From Nitrospirota bacterium (GTDB lineage: Bacteria; Nitrospirota; Thermodesulfovibrionia; UBA6902): a stretch of DNA of 33,958 nucleotides. The notes under the pieces were generated by a model. The model was not told the DNA's origin. It saw only the letters and a list, made by a program, of their open reading frames with translations, and made no database searches. The DNA is taken from the NCBI GenBank assembly GCA_003354025.1, contig PIVU01000015.1, positions 1 to 33,958 on the forward strand, given 5' to 3'. Positions within the stretch are counted from its first letter, which is position 1, and each line of letters starts with the position of its first letter. Position numbers and translations under genes: made by a program. Shown here piece after piece: positions 1 to 6,940 of the stretch.

Positions 1-620
1 GCACAATCAGGACATATGCAGTGAGTAAACTCAGCTTCAGAATGAGTGCTTATATAATCAGCCACCTGGTTCCAGTACCCTTTGTCATCCCGAATTTTAT
101 TACATCCGGAACATATAGGCAGCATCCCGCTTAATGTCTTGATCTCTGCAATTGCATTTTTAAGCTCAACAATAAGCCTTTCCTTCTCCTCTTCGGTCTC
201 TTTGCGTTTAGTGATGTCCGTAGCTATTTCAAGCCGTGCTATACGGCCGTCTATCCATTCTATGGCCCTGTCACGTATGTCATACCACCTATTATTAACT
301 GTGTTCTTAAACTCCCAGTAATAAACGCCTGCAGGCTGACCATCGCTGTCCAGTAATTTGTCGTTTGTGCAGAAATCACAGGGTCCTGTTTGACCCACCT
401 GAATTGCTCTCCAGCATGTTTTCCCGACAACATCTCCAAATATATTTTCTGCATACTTGTTTATATAGAGGACTTCATTTGTCTTGATGTCCGTCACATA
501 TACAATTGCCTCTAGACTATCCAGTAGTGTAGTAAACATATCCTGTGACCTATGTAATGGATTATTTTTATGCTTTAAATCCAGTCGGTTTCCCGCCTGC
601 TCACTTTTATCATTACTCAT
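1..620 (-). CDS. PAS-domain sensor protein, 3' end cut by window edge
   Basis: Reading leftwards from the ATG at 618-620, an open frame runs to base 1 without a stop (206 codons seen). Residues about 27-140 form a PAS domain that includes a G-P-C-D-F-C-T-N segment, a two-cysteine pattern common in PAS domains of anaerobes. A charged helix follows (about 140-165, E/K rich, likely coiled coil). Then comes the conserved tail L-S-G-M-L-P-I-C-S-G-C, K-I-R-D-D-K-G-Y-W and C-I-C-P-D-C, which is widespread at the end of PAS or response-regulator proteins in delta-proteobacteria, Nitrospirota and similar groups; its role is unknown. An SD-like AGGGA lies about 10 bases upstream. No kinase or HTH domain is seen, but the extreme C-terminus is outside the window. 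It is divergent from acsE. Function beyond sensing or signalling is not predicted. Confidence 0.8.
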   Translation of the reverse strand, partial: MSNDKSEQAGNRLDLKHKNNPLHRSQDMFTTLLDSLEAIVYVTDIKTNEVLYINKYAENIFGDVVGKTCWRAIQVGQTGPCDFCTNDKLLDSDGQPAGVYYWEFKNTVNNRWYDIRDRAIEWIDGRIARLEIATDITKRKETEEEKERLIVELKNAIAEIKTLSGMLPICSGCNKIRDDKGYWNQVADYISTHSEAEFTHCICPDC

Positions 621-950
621 TTTTATCAATTCCCTGAAAAGTCGTTATTATTTCTTGTTTTCGTACACCATAATTATATATACTGTACGCATATAATATA
701 TAAAGTAATCTATACATCTCGAATCTTACAGTCAATACCCTGCACTATTTACTTGTTTGTCGAAGCTGTTATTATTTACATATTTCTACTTATTTTGCCT
801 GTTATTAGAAGATCTCTTACTCTGTTTATTTAATTTATTTATTAACAAATAATTGAACAATTTTATATATTTTCTATGTTATAATCCGTTTGCTTCATAA
901 CTAATTGGATAATATCAGAATATATAACCCCCTAAAAGGAGATTTTAAGA
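621..950. other. AT-rich divergent intergenic region
   Basis: This 330-base gap separates the PAS gene (minus) from acsE (plus). It is strongly AT-rich and holds no credible reading frame. It contains an extended -10 promoter for the acs cluster (877-885) and the acsE ribosome binding site, AGGAG just before 951. I looked for a cobalamin riboswitch or another structured leader, which would make sense for a corrinoid pathway, and saw none. Confidence 0.6.
877..885 (+). promoter_or_regulatory. Extended -10 promoter for the acs cluster
   Basis: The sequence TGT followed by TATAAT is a perfect extended -10 element (TGnTATAAT) about 65 bases upstream of acsE. The -35 region is weak: a TTGAAC at 853-858 is too far away (21-base spacer), which is acceptable for an extended -10 promoter. 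Transcription would start near 892. This is the best sigma-70-like match in the gap; no transcript data support it. Confidence 0.45.
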
Positions 951-1739
951 ATGATTATTATAGGCGAAAAAATCAGCGTTATCGCGAAAAAAGTTAGGGA
1001 AGCAATGGAAGCCCGCGACCCCAAACCCATTCAGGATCTCGCCCTTGCACAGTGGAAGGCTGGCGCGTATTTCATCGACGTCAACATCGGCCCTGCCGAG
1101 GATAACGGTGAAGATCTGATGAAGTGGATGTGCGAGAGCATCCAAGAGGTCGTACAGGCCCCGCTCTGCCTTGACACCACAAACGTCTCAGCGCTTAGAG
1201 CAGGACTCGAAGTCCACAACAACGAGTGGGGAAGAGCTCTTGTAAACTCAACCTCTAACGATCCTGAAAGGTTCCCGATACTTGATCTCGCGGCAGAGTT
1301 CAACGCAGAACTCATCGCCCTCACAGTAGGCAAAGGCGGACTTCCCGCAGACGCTGAAGAGAGGTGCGGCATCGCAGCAGAGATAATGGCAAGAGCCATG
1401 GAAGCTGGACTGCCGATGGAAGATATCTATCTCGATCCTCTTATTCTCCAGGTCTGCACAACACAGGACCAGGCAATGCACTCCATCAAGGCCATCGAGA
1501 TGTTCCAGGAGCTTAACGATCCTCCGATGAAGACCGTAGTAGGTCTCAGCAATATATCAAACGGTGTTCCCAAGAACATGAGAAGCCTGATCGATAGGAC
1601 ATACGCAGTATTATTAATGAATGCGGGTCTTACCTCGGCAATCGCAAACCCGCTTGACAAGGAAATGATGGACACAATCAAGACTACAGAAGTTTTCATG
1701 AACAAGACTCTGTACGCTGATTCATACCTGGAAATGTAA
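951..1739 (+). CDS. acsE: Methyltetrahydrofolate:corrinoid/iron-sulfur protein methyltransferase
   Basis: This 262-residue pterin-binding TIM-barrel enzyme transfers the methyl group of 5-methyl-tetrahydrofolate to the cobalt of the corrinoid iron-sulfur protein AcsCD, the step joining the methyl branch of the Wood-Ljungdahl pathway to acetyl-CoA synthesis. Length matches the Moorella enzyme. Pterin-site residues fall where expected from that enzyme: D75 in C-L-D-T-T-N, N99 in V-N-S, D162 in L-D-P-L, and the catalytic-type N201 in G-L-S-N. The start is fixed by an AGGAG site and the conserved beginning M-I-I-I-G-E. It is the first gene of the cluster, followed after 34 bases by acsD. No methylenetetrahydrofolate reductase gene (metF) lies beside it here. 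Confidence 0.95.
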   Translation: MIIIGEKISVIAKKVREAMEARDPKPIQDLALAQWKAGAYFIDVNIGPAEDNGEDLMKWMCESIQEVVQAPLCLDTTNVSALRAGLEVHNNEWGRALVNSTSNDPERFPILDLAAEFNAELIALTVGKGGLPADAEERCGIAAEIMARAMEAGLPMEDIYLDPLILQVCTTQDQAMHSIKAIEMFQELNDPPMKTVVGLSNISNGVPKNMRSLIDRTYAVLLMNAGLTSAIANPLDKEMMDTIKTTEVFMNKTLYADSYLEM

Positions 1740-1773
1740 ATTTAATAGACGATTATAAATATTGGAGGTTAAG

Positions 1774-2715
1774 ATGTCATTTGTAGTTCCTAAAGAATCA
1801 TTCAATGGAAAAGTCGCATCAGTAGACTTTGGTAAAGACGATAAAGCCCTCACAATAGGAGGCGACAGCGCCCTTCCCTTTCTTTCATTTGAGGGTGAAC
1901 TGCCGAACAAACCGGTAGTAGCTTATGAAATTCAGGACTGCCCTCCCGATGACTGGCCTGATACAGTAAGGGAAGTATATAAAGATGTAAGCGGTGATCC
2001 TGTTACATGGGCAAAGTACTGCCAGGATGAGCAGGGAGCAAAAGCCATTGCTCTTAGGCTCGTCAGCACTCACCCTGACCGCGGTGACAAGTCTGCAGAA
2101 GAGGCTTCTCAGACAATCAAAGATGTTCTTGCGGCAATTAGTGTTCCCCTTATTATTCTCGGTTCCAACCACATTGAAAAAGACTCTACTGTTCTGGTTG
2201 CTGCTGCTGAAGCCGCAAGCGGAAATAACTGTGTAATCGGCAAGGCACAGGAAGGCAACTATAAAACTATCGTTGCAGCAGCCCTGGCCCATAATCATAA
2301 ATTAATCGCAATGTCCGAACTGGACATTAACCTTGCTAAGCAATTAAATATTCTCATCACCCAGATGGGTTTTGATAAAAATAAGCTCATTACCGACCCG
2401 ATGTGCTCAGCGCTCGGATACGGTCTGGAGTATACATATTCTGTTATGGAGAGAATCAGACTTGCAGGACTTGCACAGAATGACCCAACAATGCAGCCGC
2501 CAATACTCGGCGATGTTGGTATGTATGTATGGAAAGTTAAAGAGACCGTTGCATCAGAGGCTGACGTGCCTGAGTGGGGATCTCTTGAAGAAAGAGGTAT
2601 TGCATGGGAAACATTAACAGCCACTTCACTGATTCTGTCAGGGGCGAACCTGTTAATCATGAGACATCCTTCGGCAATTGAAAATGTCGGAAAGACAATT
2701 GACGAACTCGTCTAG
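1774..2715 (+). CDS. acsD: Corrinoid/iron-sulfur protein small subunit
   Basis: This 313-residue protein matches the small subunit of the corrinoid iron-sulfur protein (CdhD-type TIM barrel), which pairs with AcsC to hold the cobamide that carries the methyl group between AcsE and AcsB. Recognisable parts include the N-terminal region after M-S-F-V-V-P-K, the I-L-G-S-N-H-I-E-K-D segment and the L-I-T-D-P-M-C-S-A-L-G-Y-G segment around the corrinoid-facing end of the barrel. The ATG at 1774 is chosen over an upstream in-frame TTG at 1762 because the GGAGG site (1764-1768) would lie inside the longer version. It lies between acsE and acsC in the same direction. Confidence 0.93.
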   Translation: MSFVVPKESFNGKVASVDFGKDDKALTIGGDSALPFLSFEGELPNKPVVAYEIQDCPPDDWPDTVREVYKDVSGDPVTWAKYCQDEQGAKAIALRLVSTHPDRGDKSAEEASQTIKDVLAAISVPLIILGSNHIEKDSTVLVAAAEAASGNNCVIGKAQEGNYKTIVAAALAHNHKLIAMSELDINLAKQLNILITQMGFDKNKLITDPMCSALGYGLEYTYSVMERIRLAGLAQNDPTMQPPILGDVGMYVWKVKETVASEADVPEWGSLEERGIAWETLTATSLILSGANLLIMRHPSAIENVGKTIDELV

Positions 2716-2774
2716 ATTTTAAACACGACAATATATTAATTAAATTGAATTTACAAATATAAACGGAGGATAAC

Positions 2775-4109
2775 ATGGCATTAACAGGAGTTCAGGTATT
2801 CAAACTTCTTCCAAAGACAAACTGCAAGAAATGCGGTTTTCCTACATGTCTTGCATTTGCAATGAAACTTGCCCAGGGCGGCGCTGATATATCAGCATGC
2901 CCGGATGTATCTGAAGAGGCAAAGACAACACTGGGTGAAGCTTCAGCACCCCCAATCAGATCTTTTGCGATAGGCACAGGAGATAAAGCGCCCAAGATGG
3001 GTGCTGAAACAGTCATGTTCAGGCATGAGAAAAAATTTGTTAATCCTTGTGCGATAGCTATCAACATTAAAGACAATGATGACAGCCTCGCCGCTAAAGC
3101 GGAAGAAGTAGCTAACTCGGAAATTGATCGCGTAGGTCAAATCCTCAGAGTTGAAGCAATTTCAATTGAATGCGCATCAGGTGACAGCGCTACTTACGAA
3201 GCAGCAGTAAAGCTTGCCGCTGAAAAGGCACCTGAAGCAGCTCTCATATTAAACTGTAAAGACGCAGCTGTTGTTGAAGCAGCAGTCAAAGCAGTTGCCG
3301 ACAGAAAACCTCTTATCAACGGTGCTACCGATGAGAATGCTGAAGCAATGGCAGCCATAGCTAAAGCCAACTCCTGCCCTATCATTGCATGCGCAGACGG
3401 GTTAGAGGCATTGAGCGCACTTACAGAAAAAATTAAAGGTCTCGGTGTTGAAGATATCGTTCTTGACTCGGGCGCAAAGAGCGCAAAAGAGATCATAGTA
3501 AATAATACCCAAATCAGACGGGCGGCACTAAAAAAGAGCTTCAAGCCTCTCGGCTATCCTGTTATAAATAATGTAATCAGAGACAATGCAATCCTTGAGG
3601 CCTCAATAGCTTCTGTGGCAATTGCAAAATATGCTTCGATAATTGTTGTCAGCAGTGTAGAAAAGTGGAAAACTCTTGCACTCTTCACTCAAAGACAGAA
3701 TATTTATACAGATCCGCAGGTTCCGATGCAGGTCGAACAGAAGATATACGAGATCGGTGAACCGACTGCTGATTCACCTCTGATGATTACAACAAACTTC
3801 TCCCTTACATATTTCATTGTTGCTGGTGAAATTGAAAACAGCAAAGTCCCAAGCCGTCTGGCTGTTATGGACTCTGAAGGACTTTCAGTACTGACAGCAT
3901 GGGCAGCAGGTAAGTTTACAGCTGCAAAAATTGCAGTATTTATCCAGGAAAGTGGCATTGGAGATACACTCACCAATAAAGAACTTATACTTCCCGGACA
4001 GGTTGCAATTCTGAGCGGTGCATTGGAAGATAAACTTGGAGACTGGAAAATTACTGTAGGACCTAGAGAAGCTAACGCAATTCCTACATATTTAAAAGGA
4101 AGAGAATAG
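2775..4109 (+). CDS. acsC: Corrinoid/iron-sulfur protein large subunit
   Basis: This 444-residue protein is the large subunit of the corrinoid iron-sulfur protein. The N-terminal domain carries the low-potential [4Fe-4S] cluster used for reductive activation of cobalt: cysteines 17, 20, 25 and 42 in the pattern C-x2-C-x4-C-x16-C. A TIM-barrel middle and a C-terminal corrinoid-binding domain (with M-I-T-T-N-F-S-L-T-Y-F and the segment around S-G-I-G) follow. A GGAGG site precedes the ATG. It completes the AcsCD methyl carrier; the complex is cytoplasmic. The gene ends 88 bases before the regulator gene, and its last codons contain the first of several AGAAT motifs discussed there. Confidence 0.95.
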   Translation: MALTGVQVFKLLPKTNCKKCGFPTCLAFAMKLAQGGADISACPDVSEEAKTTLGEASAPPIRSFAIGTGDKAPKMGAETVMFRHEKKFVNPCAIAINIKDNDDSLAAKAEEVANSEIDRVGQILRVEAISIECASGDSATYEAAVKLAAEKAPEAALILNCKDAAVVEAAVKAVADRKPLINGATDENAEAMAAIAKANSCPIIACADGLEALSALTEKIKGLGVEDIVLDSGAKSAKEIIVNNTQIRRAALKKSFKPLGYPVINNVIRDNAILEASIASVAIAKYASIIVVSSVEKWKTLALFTQRQNIYTDPQVPMQVEQKIYEIGEPTADSPLMITTNFSLTYFIVAGEIENSKVPSRLAVMDSEGLSVLTAWAAGKFTAAKIAVFIQESGIGDTLTNKELILPGQVAILSGALEDKLGDWKITVGPREANAIPTYLKGRE

Positions 4110-4110
4110 C

Positions 4111-4132
4111 AGAATCTCTATATTCTAGAATA
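4111..4132 (+). promoter_or_regulatory. Candidate operator: repeated AGAAT/ATTCT half-sites upstream of the PerR-type gene
   Basis: A perfect 12-base palindrome TATTCTAGAATA lies at 4121-4132, directly upstream of the predicted -35 box. Five AGAAT or ATTCT pentamers occur in this short area (4103, 4111, 4122, 4127, 4182). PerR and Fur proteins bind AT-rich palindromes, so autoregulation is plausible. This is inference from position and symmetry only. Confidence 0.4.
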
Positions 4133-4134
4133 GT

Positions 4135-4164
4135 TTGACAAGAAGACAAGCACTGTGCTATCTT
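4135..4164 (+). promoter_or_regulatory. Sigma-70-like promoter for the PerR-type gene and probably acsB onward
   Basis: A consensus -35 TTGACA (4135-4140) is followed after 18 bases by TATCTT (4159-4164), which is preceded by TGC, giving an extended -10. The start would be near 4171, about 27 bases before the regulator ATG. It lies between acsC and the regulator, so the second half of the cluster may be transcribed separately from acsEDC. Confidence 0.55.
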
Positions 4165-4197
4165 CGTACTAGATAATAACGATTCTAAACTGATATC

Positions 4198-4587
4198 ATG
4201 GAAGAGTATAGACATTTAAATATCAAATTGACGCCGCAGAGGATTGCGATTTTGGACTATCTGAAAGGTAATAAATCGCATCCTTCTGCTGAAGATATTT
4301 TCAAGGCAGTCAAAAAAGAGTTTCCGACAATGTCGTTCGCAACTGTGTACAACACGCTTGAGGCACTTAAAAACAAGGGTAATGTTCAGGAGCTAAAGAT
4401 CGATTCCAGCAAAAAACGCTATGATCCTGATTGCTCCACCCATCATCACCTTATATGCACTAAGTGTAAAAGCATTGTTGACATATTTAATGATTTCAAA
4501 TTGAACCTTTCAGAAGATTTAACGGAAGGTTTTGACTTAATCGGCAATAGCATTGAGTTTTTCGGTGTATGCCATGACTGTAAGTAA
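4198..4587 (+). CDS. perR: Fur-family regulator, PerR (peroxide sensor) type
   Basis: This 129-residue protein has the Fur-family winged helix (helix-turn-helix around M-S-F-A-T-V-Y-N-T-L-E-A-L) and the dimerisation domain. The regulatory metal ligands of Bacillus PerR (H37, D85, H91, H93, D104) align at H28, D76, H82, H84 and D95 with identical spacing. The aspartate at the last position, where Fur usually has glutamate, favours a peroxide-sensing protein. Structural zinc cysteines are C87, C90, C125 and C128. PerR proteins repress until iron-catalysed oxidation of the histidines releases DNA. The protein is slightly short for the family and no clear SD precedes the ATG. It sits between acsC and acsB, which suggests oxygen or peroxide control of this oxygen-sensitive pathway. 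PerR is my first choice, Fur or Zur less likely. Confidence 0.85.
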   Translation: MEEYRHLNIKLTPQRIAILDYLKGNKSHPSAEDIFKAVKKEFPTMSFATVYNTLEALKNKGNVQELKIDSSKKRYDPDCSTHHHLICTKCKSIVDIFNDFKLNLSEDLTEGFDLIGNSIEFFGVCHDCK

Positions 4588-4604
4588 ATAAAAAACTGAT
4601 CATA

Positions 4605-4620
4605 TTCAATTTATATTGAA
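4605..4620. promoter_or_regulatory. Inverted repeat TTCAAT-N4-ATTGAA upstream of acsB
   Basis: Perfect 6-base arms with a 4-base AT spacer form a 16-base palindrome, 18 bases after the regulator stop and 20 bases before acsB. Size, symmetry and AT content suit a transcription-factor operator; the adjacent PerR-type protein is the obvious candidate, but the site differs from the half-sites upstream of its own gene. A weak RNA hairpin is the alternative. Confidence 0.35.
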
Positions 4621-4640
4621 CTTAACTTTAGGAGGTTGAA

Positions 4641-6854
4641 ATGTCAAAAATAATTGCCTCTGCTGCCATCAGAGCTACTCATGTACTTTTTAAGAGAGCA
4701 GAGAAGATGCTGGAGAAGGCTACAGCTGAAAAAGGGAAGGATTTTGTTTTCGAATTTCCTGACACAGCATTTTACCTGCCGCAGATTTATGCTATGACCG
4801 CATTTCCCGTGAAGACTCTCGCTGATATGAAAGTCGCCCTTGAAATGACGAGGGATATGCTTCAGGACGAACCTGATGACAAACTATGGAGACCCTATCT
4901 TGGCGAAGCTCTCGATTCGGGAATGGCAACACTTTTCCTTGAGGAGATCATACTTGCTTTAAGATATTTAAATGACGAAGAACCCTGTGAAGACCCTGAG
5001 ACAGGCTATGTATATAATGGATTTATTACTGACACGATTCAGAGAAACCTGGGAATCCAGCTTGTTGACGGCAGAATGCCCGGATTCGCTTGTATTATCG
5101 GTGCAGCACCTGATGATGATACGGCTGAAAAGATAGTCAGAGAACTACAGGAAAAGAACATCCTGACTTTTCTTTCCGGCACAGCAAAAGACAAGAGTGG
5201 GAAAGAAACGAATGTTACACAGCAGCTGCTGAGAAAAGGCGTTGAGCTTGGATGGGAATCCTACATAGTTCCGCTCGGACCGGACGTGGAGCATACTGAA
5301 TATGCTGCCAGCTGGTCAATCAGGGCATCAATGATTTTCGGAGGAAACAAACCGGGAGATTACAAGGCCCACCTTAAATACACGAAGGATAGAGTATTTG
5401 CATTCGCTATGGTCCTCGGAGAGCTTTCCGATATTATATGGTCAACCGGAGCCGGAGCTATTGTTATGGGATACCCCGCAATAGCGGATACAGATATACC
5501 TGTCATACATCCAACCGGTGTTTGTACATATGAGCATGTTGAGAAAGAACTCGACCACAGCAAAATCGTACAGCGGGCATTTGAAATCAGGGGACTTAAA
5601 GTTACAGTTGCAAAGCCCCCTATTCCGGTAGCTTTCGGCCCAGCCTTCGAGGGAGAGAGAATCAGGAAAGAAGATATGTTCATCGAGTTCGGAGGCCAGC
5701 GTACTGCAGCATTTGAGTGGGTACGGACCAAAGAGCTGGAGGATGTTGAAGACGGCAAAATCACTATTATAGGCACTGACGTTGAAAAACGTTTCAAAGA
5801 AGGCGGCAGAATGCCTATGGCCATCGTCATGGATGTTGCGGGCAGAAAAATGCAGAATGACTTTGAAGCTATCATCGAAAGAAAATTTCACCACAATATC
5901 AACGAAGCCCAGGGCCTCTGGCATATGGGTCAGCGTGATATAGTCTGGATGCGTATCAGCAACCAGGCATATAAAGACGGCATTACTCTGGAACACTTCG
6001 GAATAATCCAGGGCACAATGACCAAGAACAGATTCAAGGCCATCGTGGATAAAGTCGAGGTAACCATTTATGTAGATGAAGAAGACGTTTTGAAGCTGCA
6101 GGATGAGGCACGTGCTATTTACAAAGAGCGTGACCACCGTCTGCAGGGCCTTAATGACGAGGCGGTTGATACATACTACTCATGTCTCCTCTGTCAGTCA
6201 TTCGCTCCGTCTCATGTTTGCGTAATTAGCCCCGAGCGCTTAGGTCTTTGCGGTGCTTATAACTGGCTTGATTGCAAAGCAGCATTTGAGATAGATCCCA
6301 CCGGCGGTAACCAGCCGATTCAAAAAGAAGCAGTGCTGGATGCAAAATCAGGCAGATGGGAAGGCGTTGATAAATATTTACAGGCAAACTCAGCCGGTGC
6401 AATTGAATCGCTGAACCTGTATACAATTATGGACAACCCGATGACATCATGCGGTTGCTTCGAGTGCATCGTAGCCATCGTTCCTGAAGCAAACGGAATT
6501 ATGCTCGTTCAGAGAGGTCATACAGGAATGACACCAGCTGGAATGAAGTTTTCCACATTGGCCGGAACAGTCGGTGGCGGTACACAGAATCCCGGCTTTA
6601 TGGGAATCGGAGTTAACTTCATCACAAGCAGAAAATTCCTCTACGCTGACGGCGGTTTAAAGAGGATCGTCTGGATGACAAAGAACCTTAAGGAAAGGCT
6701 CGCTGAAGACTTCAAGCCGAGAGCAGATGAAGAAGGAGTGCCTAACCTTATTGATATGATAGCAGATGAAACAGTAGCAGAGGATTCAGAACAGCTAATG
6801 GAATACCTCGCAAAGGTAAACCACCCGGCACTTGAAATGGATCCAATGTTCTAA
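4641..6854 (+). CDS. acsB: Acetyl-CoA synthase (CO-methylating), bacterial ACS subunit
   Basis: This 737-residue protein condenses a methyl group from AcsCD, CO from CooS and coenzyme A into acetyl-CoA at the nickel-iron A-cluster. It has the full bacterial three-domain length (Moorella 729), including the N-terminal domain of about 310 residues that docks to the CODH and carries the gas tunnel; archaeal versions lack it. The [4Fe-4S] ligands are C515, C518, C527 and C537, and the proximal/distal nickel ligands are the C-G-C at 604-606. Spacing between all of these equals that of Moorella C506/509/518/528 and C595-G-C597. A GGAGG site precedes the ATG. Its partner cooS follows after 86 bases that hold a repeat element. 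Confidence 0.97.
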   Translation: MSKIIASAAIRATHVLFKRAEKMLEKATAEKGKDFVFEFPDTAFYLPQIYAMTAFPVKTLADMKVALEMTRDMLQDEPDDKLWRPYLGEALDSGMATLFLEEIILALRYLNDEEPCEDPETGYVYNGFITDTIQRNLGIQLVDGRMPGFACIIGAAPDDDTAEKIVRELQEKNILTFLSGTAKDKSGKETNVTQQLLRKGVELGWESYIVPLGPDVEHTEYAASWSIRASMIFGGNKPGDYKAHLKYTKDRVFAFAMVLGELSDIIWSTGAGAIVMGYPAIADTDIPVIHPTGVCTYEHVEKELDHSKIVQRAFEIRGLKVTVAKPPIPVAFGPAFEGERIRKEDMFIEFGGQRTAAFEWVRTKELEDVEDGKITIIGTDVEKRFKEGGRMPMAIVMDVAGRKMQNDFEAIIERKFHHNINEAQGLWHMGQRDIVWMRISNQAYKDGITLEHFGIIQGTMTKNRFKAIVDKVEVTIYVDEEDVLKLQDEARAIYKERDHRLQGLNDEAVDTYYSCLLCQSFAPSHVCVISPERLGLCGAYNWLDCKAAFEIDPTGGNQPIQKEAVLDAKSGRWEGVDKYLQANSAGAIESLNLYTIMDNPMTSCGCFECIVAIVPEANGIMLVQRGHTGMTPAGMKFSTLAGTVGGGTQNPGFMGIGVNFITSRKFLYADGGLKRIVWMTKNLKERLAEDFKPRADEEGVPNLIDMIADETVAEDSEQLMEYLAKVNHPALEMDPMF

Positions 6855-6862
6855 TTGAAATT

Positions 6863-6913
6863 GTAGCCTCACCCTTCAGGGTGAGCATTTCGCAGGCAAA
6901 AGCCTGCAGCTAC
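6863..6913. repeat. REP-like three-way-junction element between acsB and cooS
   Basis: Three nested pairings occupy 51 bases: outer arms GTAGC (6863-6867) and GCTAC (6909-6913); hairpin CTCACCC-TTCA-GGGTGAG (6868-6885); hairpin GCAGGC-AAAA-GCCTGC (6892-6907). The fold is a compact cloverleaf-like junction. Similar elements, with GCAGGC and GCCTGC arms enclosed by GTAGC and GCTAC, are scattered in many bacterial genomes as REP or MITE-like repeats. In the transcript it may protect 3' ends or set the acsB to cooS ratio. It ends 19 bases before the cooS SD site. Only one copy is in this window, so dispersed status is inferred. Confidence 0.65.
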
Positions 6914-6940
6914 CAGGTTGATATAAAATTTGGAGGATAT

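Noticed and set aside
260-454. Short minus-strand frame starting M-Q-K-I-Y
   Set aside because: It is a frame shadow of the PAS gene, which reads in another minus-strand frame from 620 to the window edge.
621-950. Cobalamin riboswitch or other leader RNA before acsE
   Set aside because: A corrinoid-dependent pathway made this worth looking for, but no B12-box-like or stable multi-stem structure was seen in this AT-rich gap.
1762-1773. TTG start for acsD
   Set aside because: The SD site GGAGG would lie inside the coding region; ATG 1774 is correctly spaced behind it.
6881-6940. Longer cooS start (20 extra codons)
   Set aside because: The extra residues are translation of the repeat element; the ATG at 6941 has a GGAGG site and gives cysteine positions nearly identical to the Carboxydothermus CooS.
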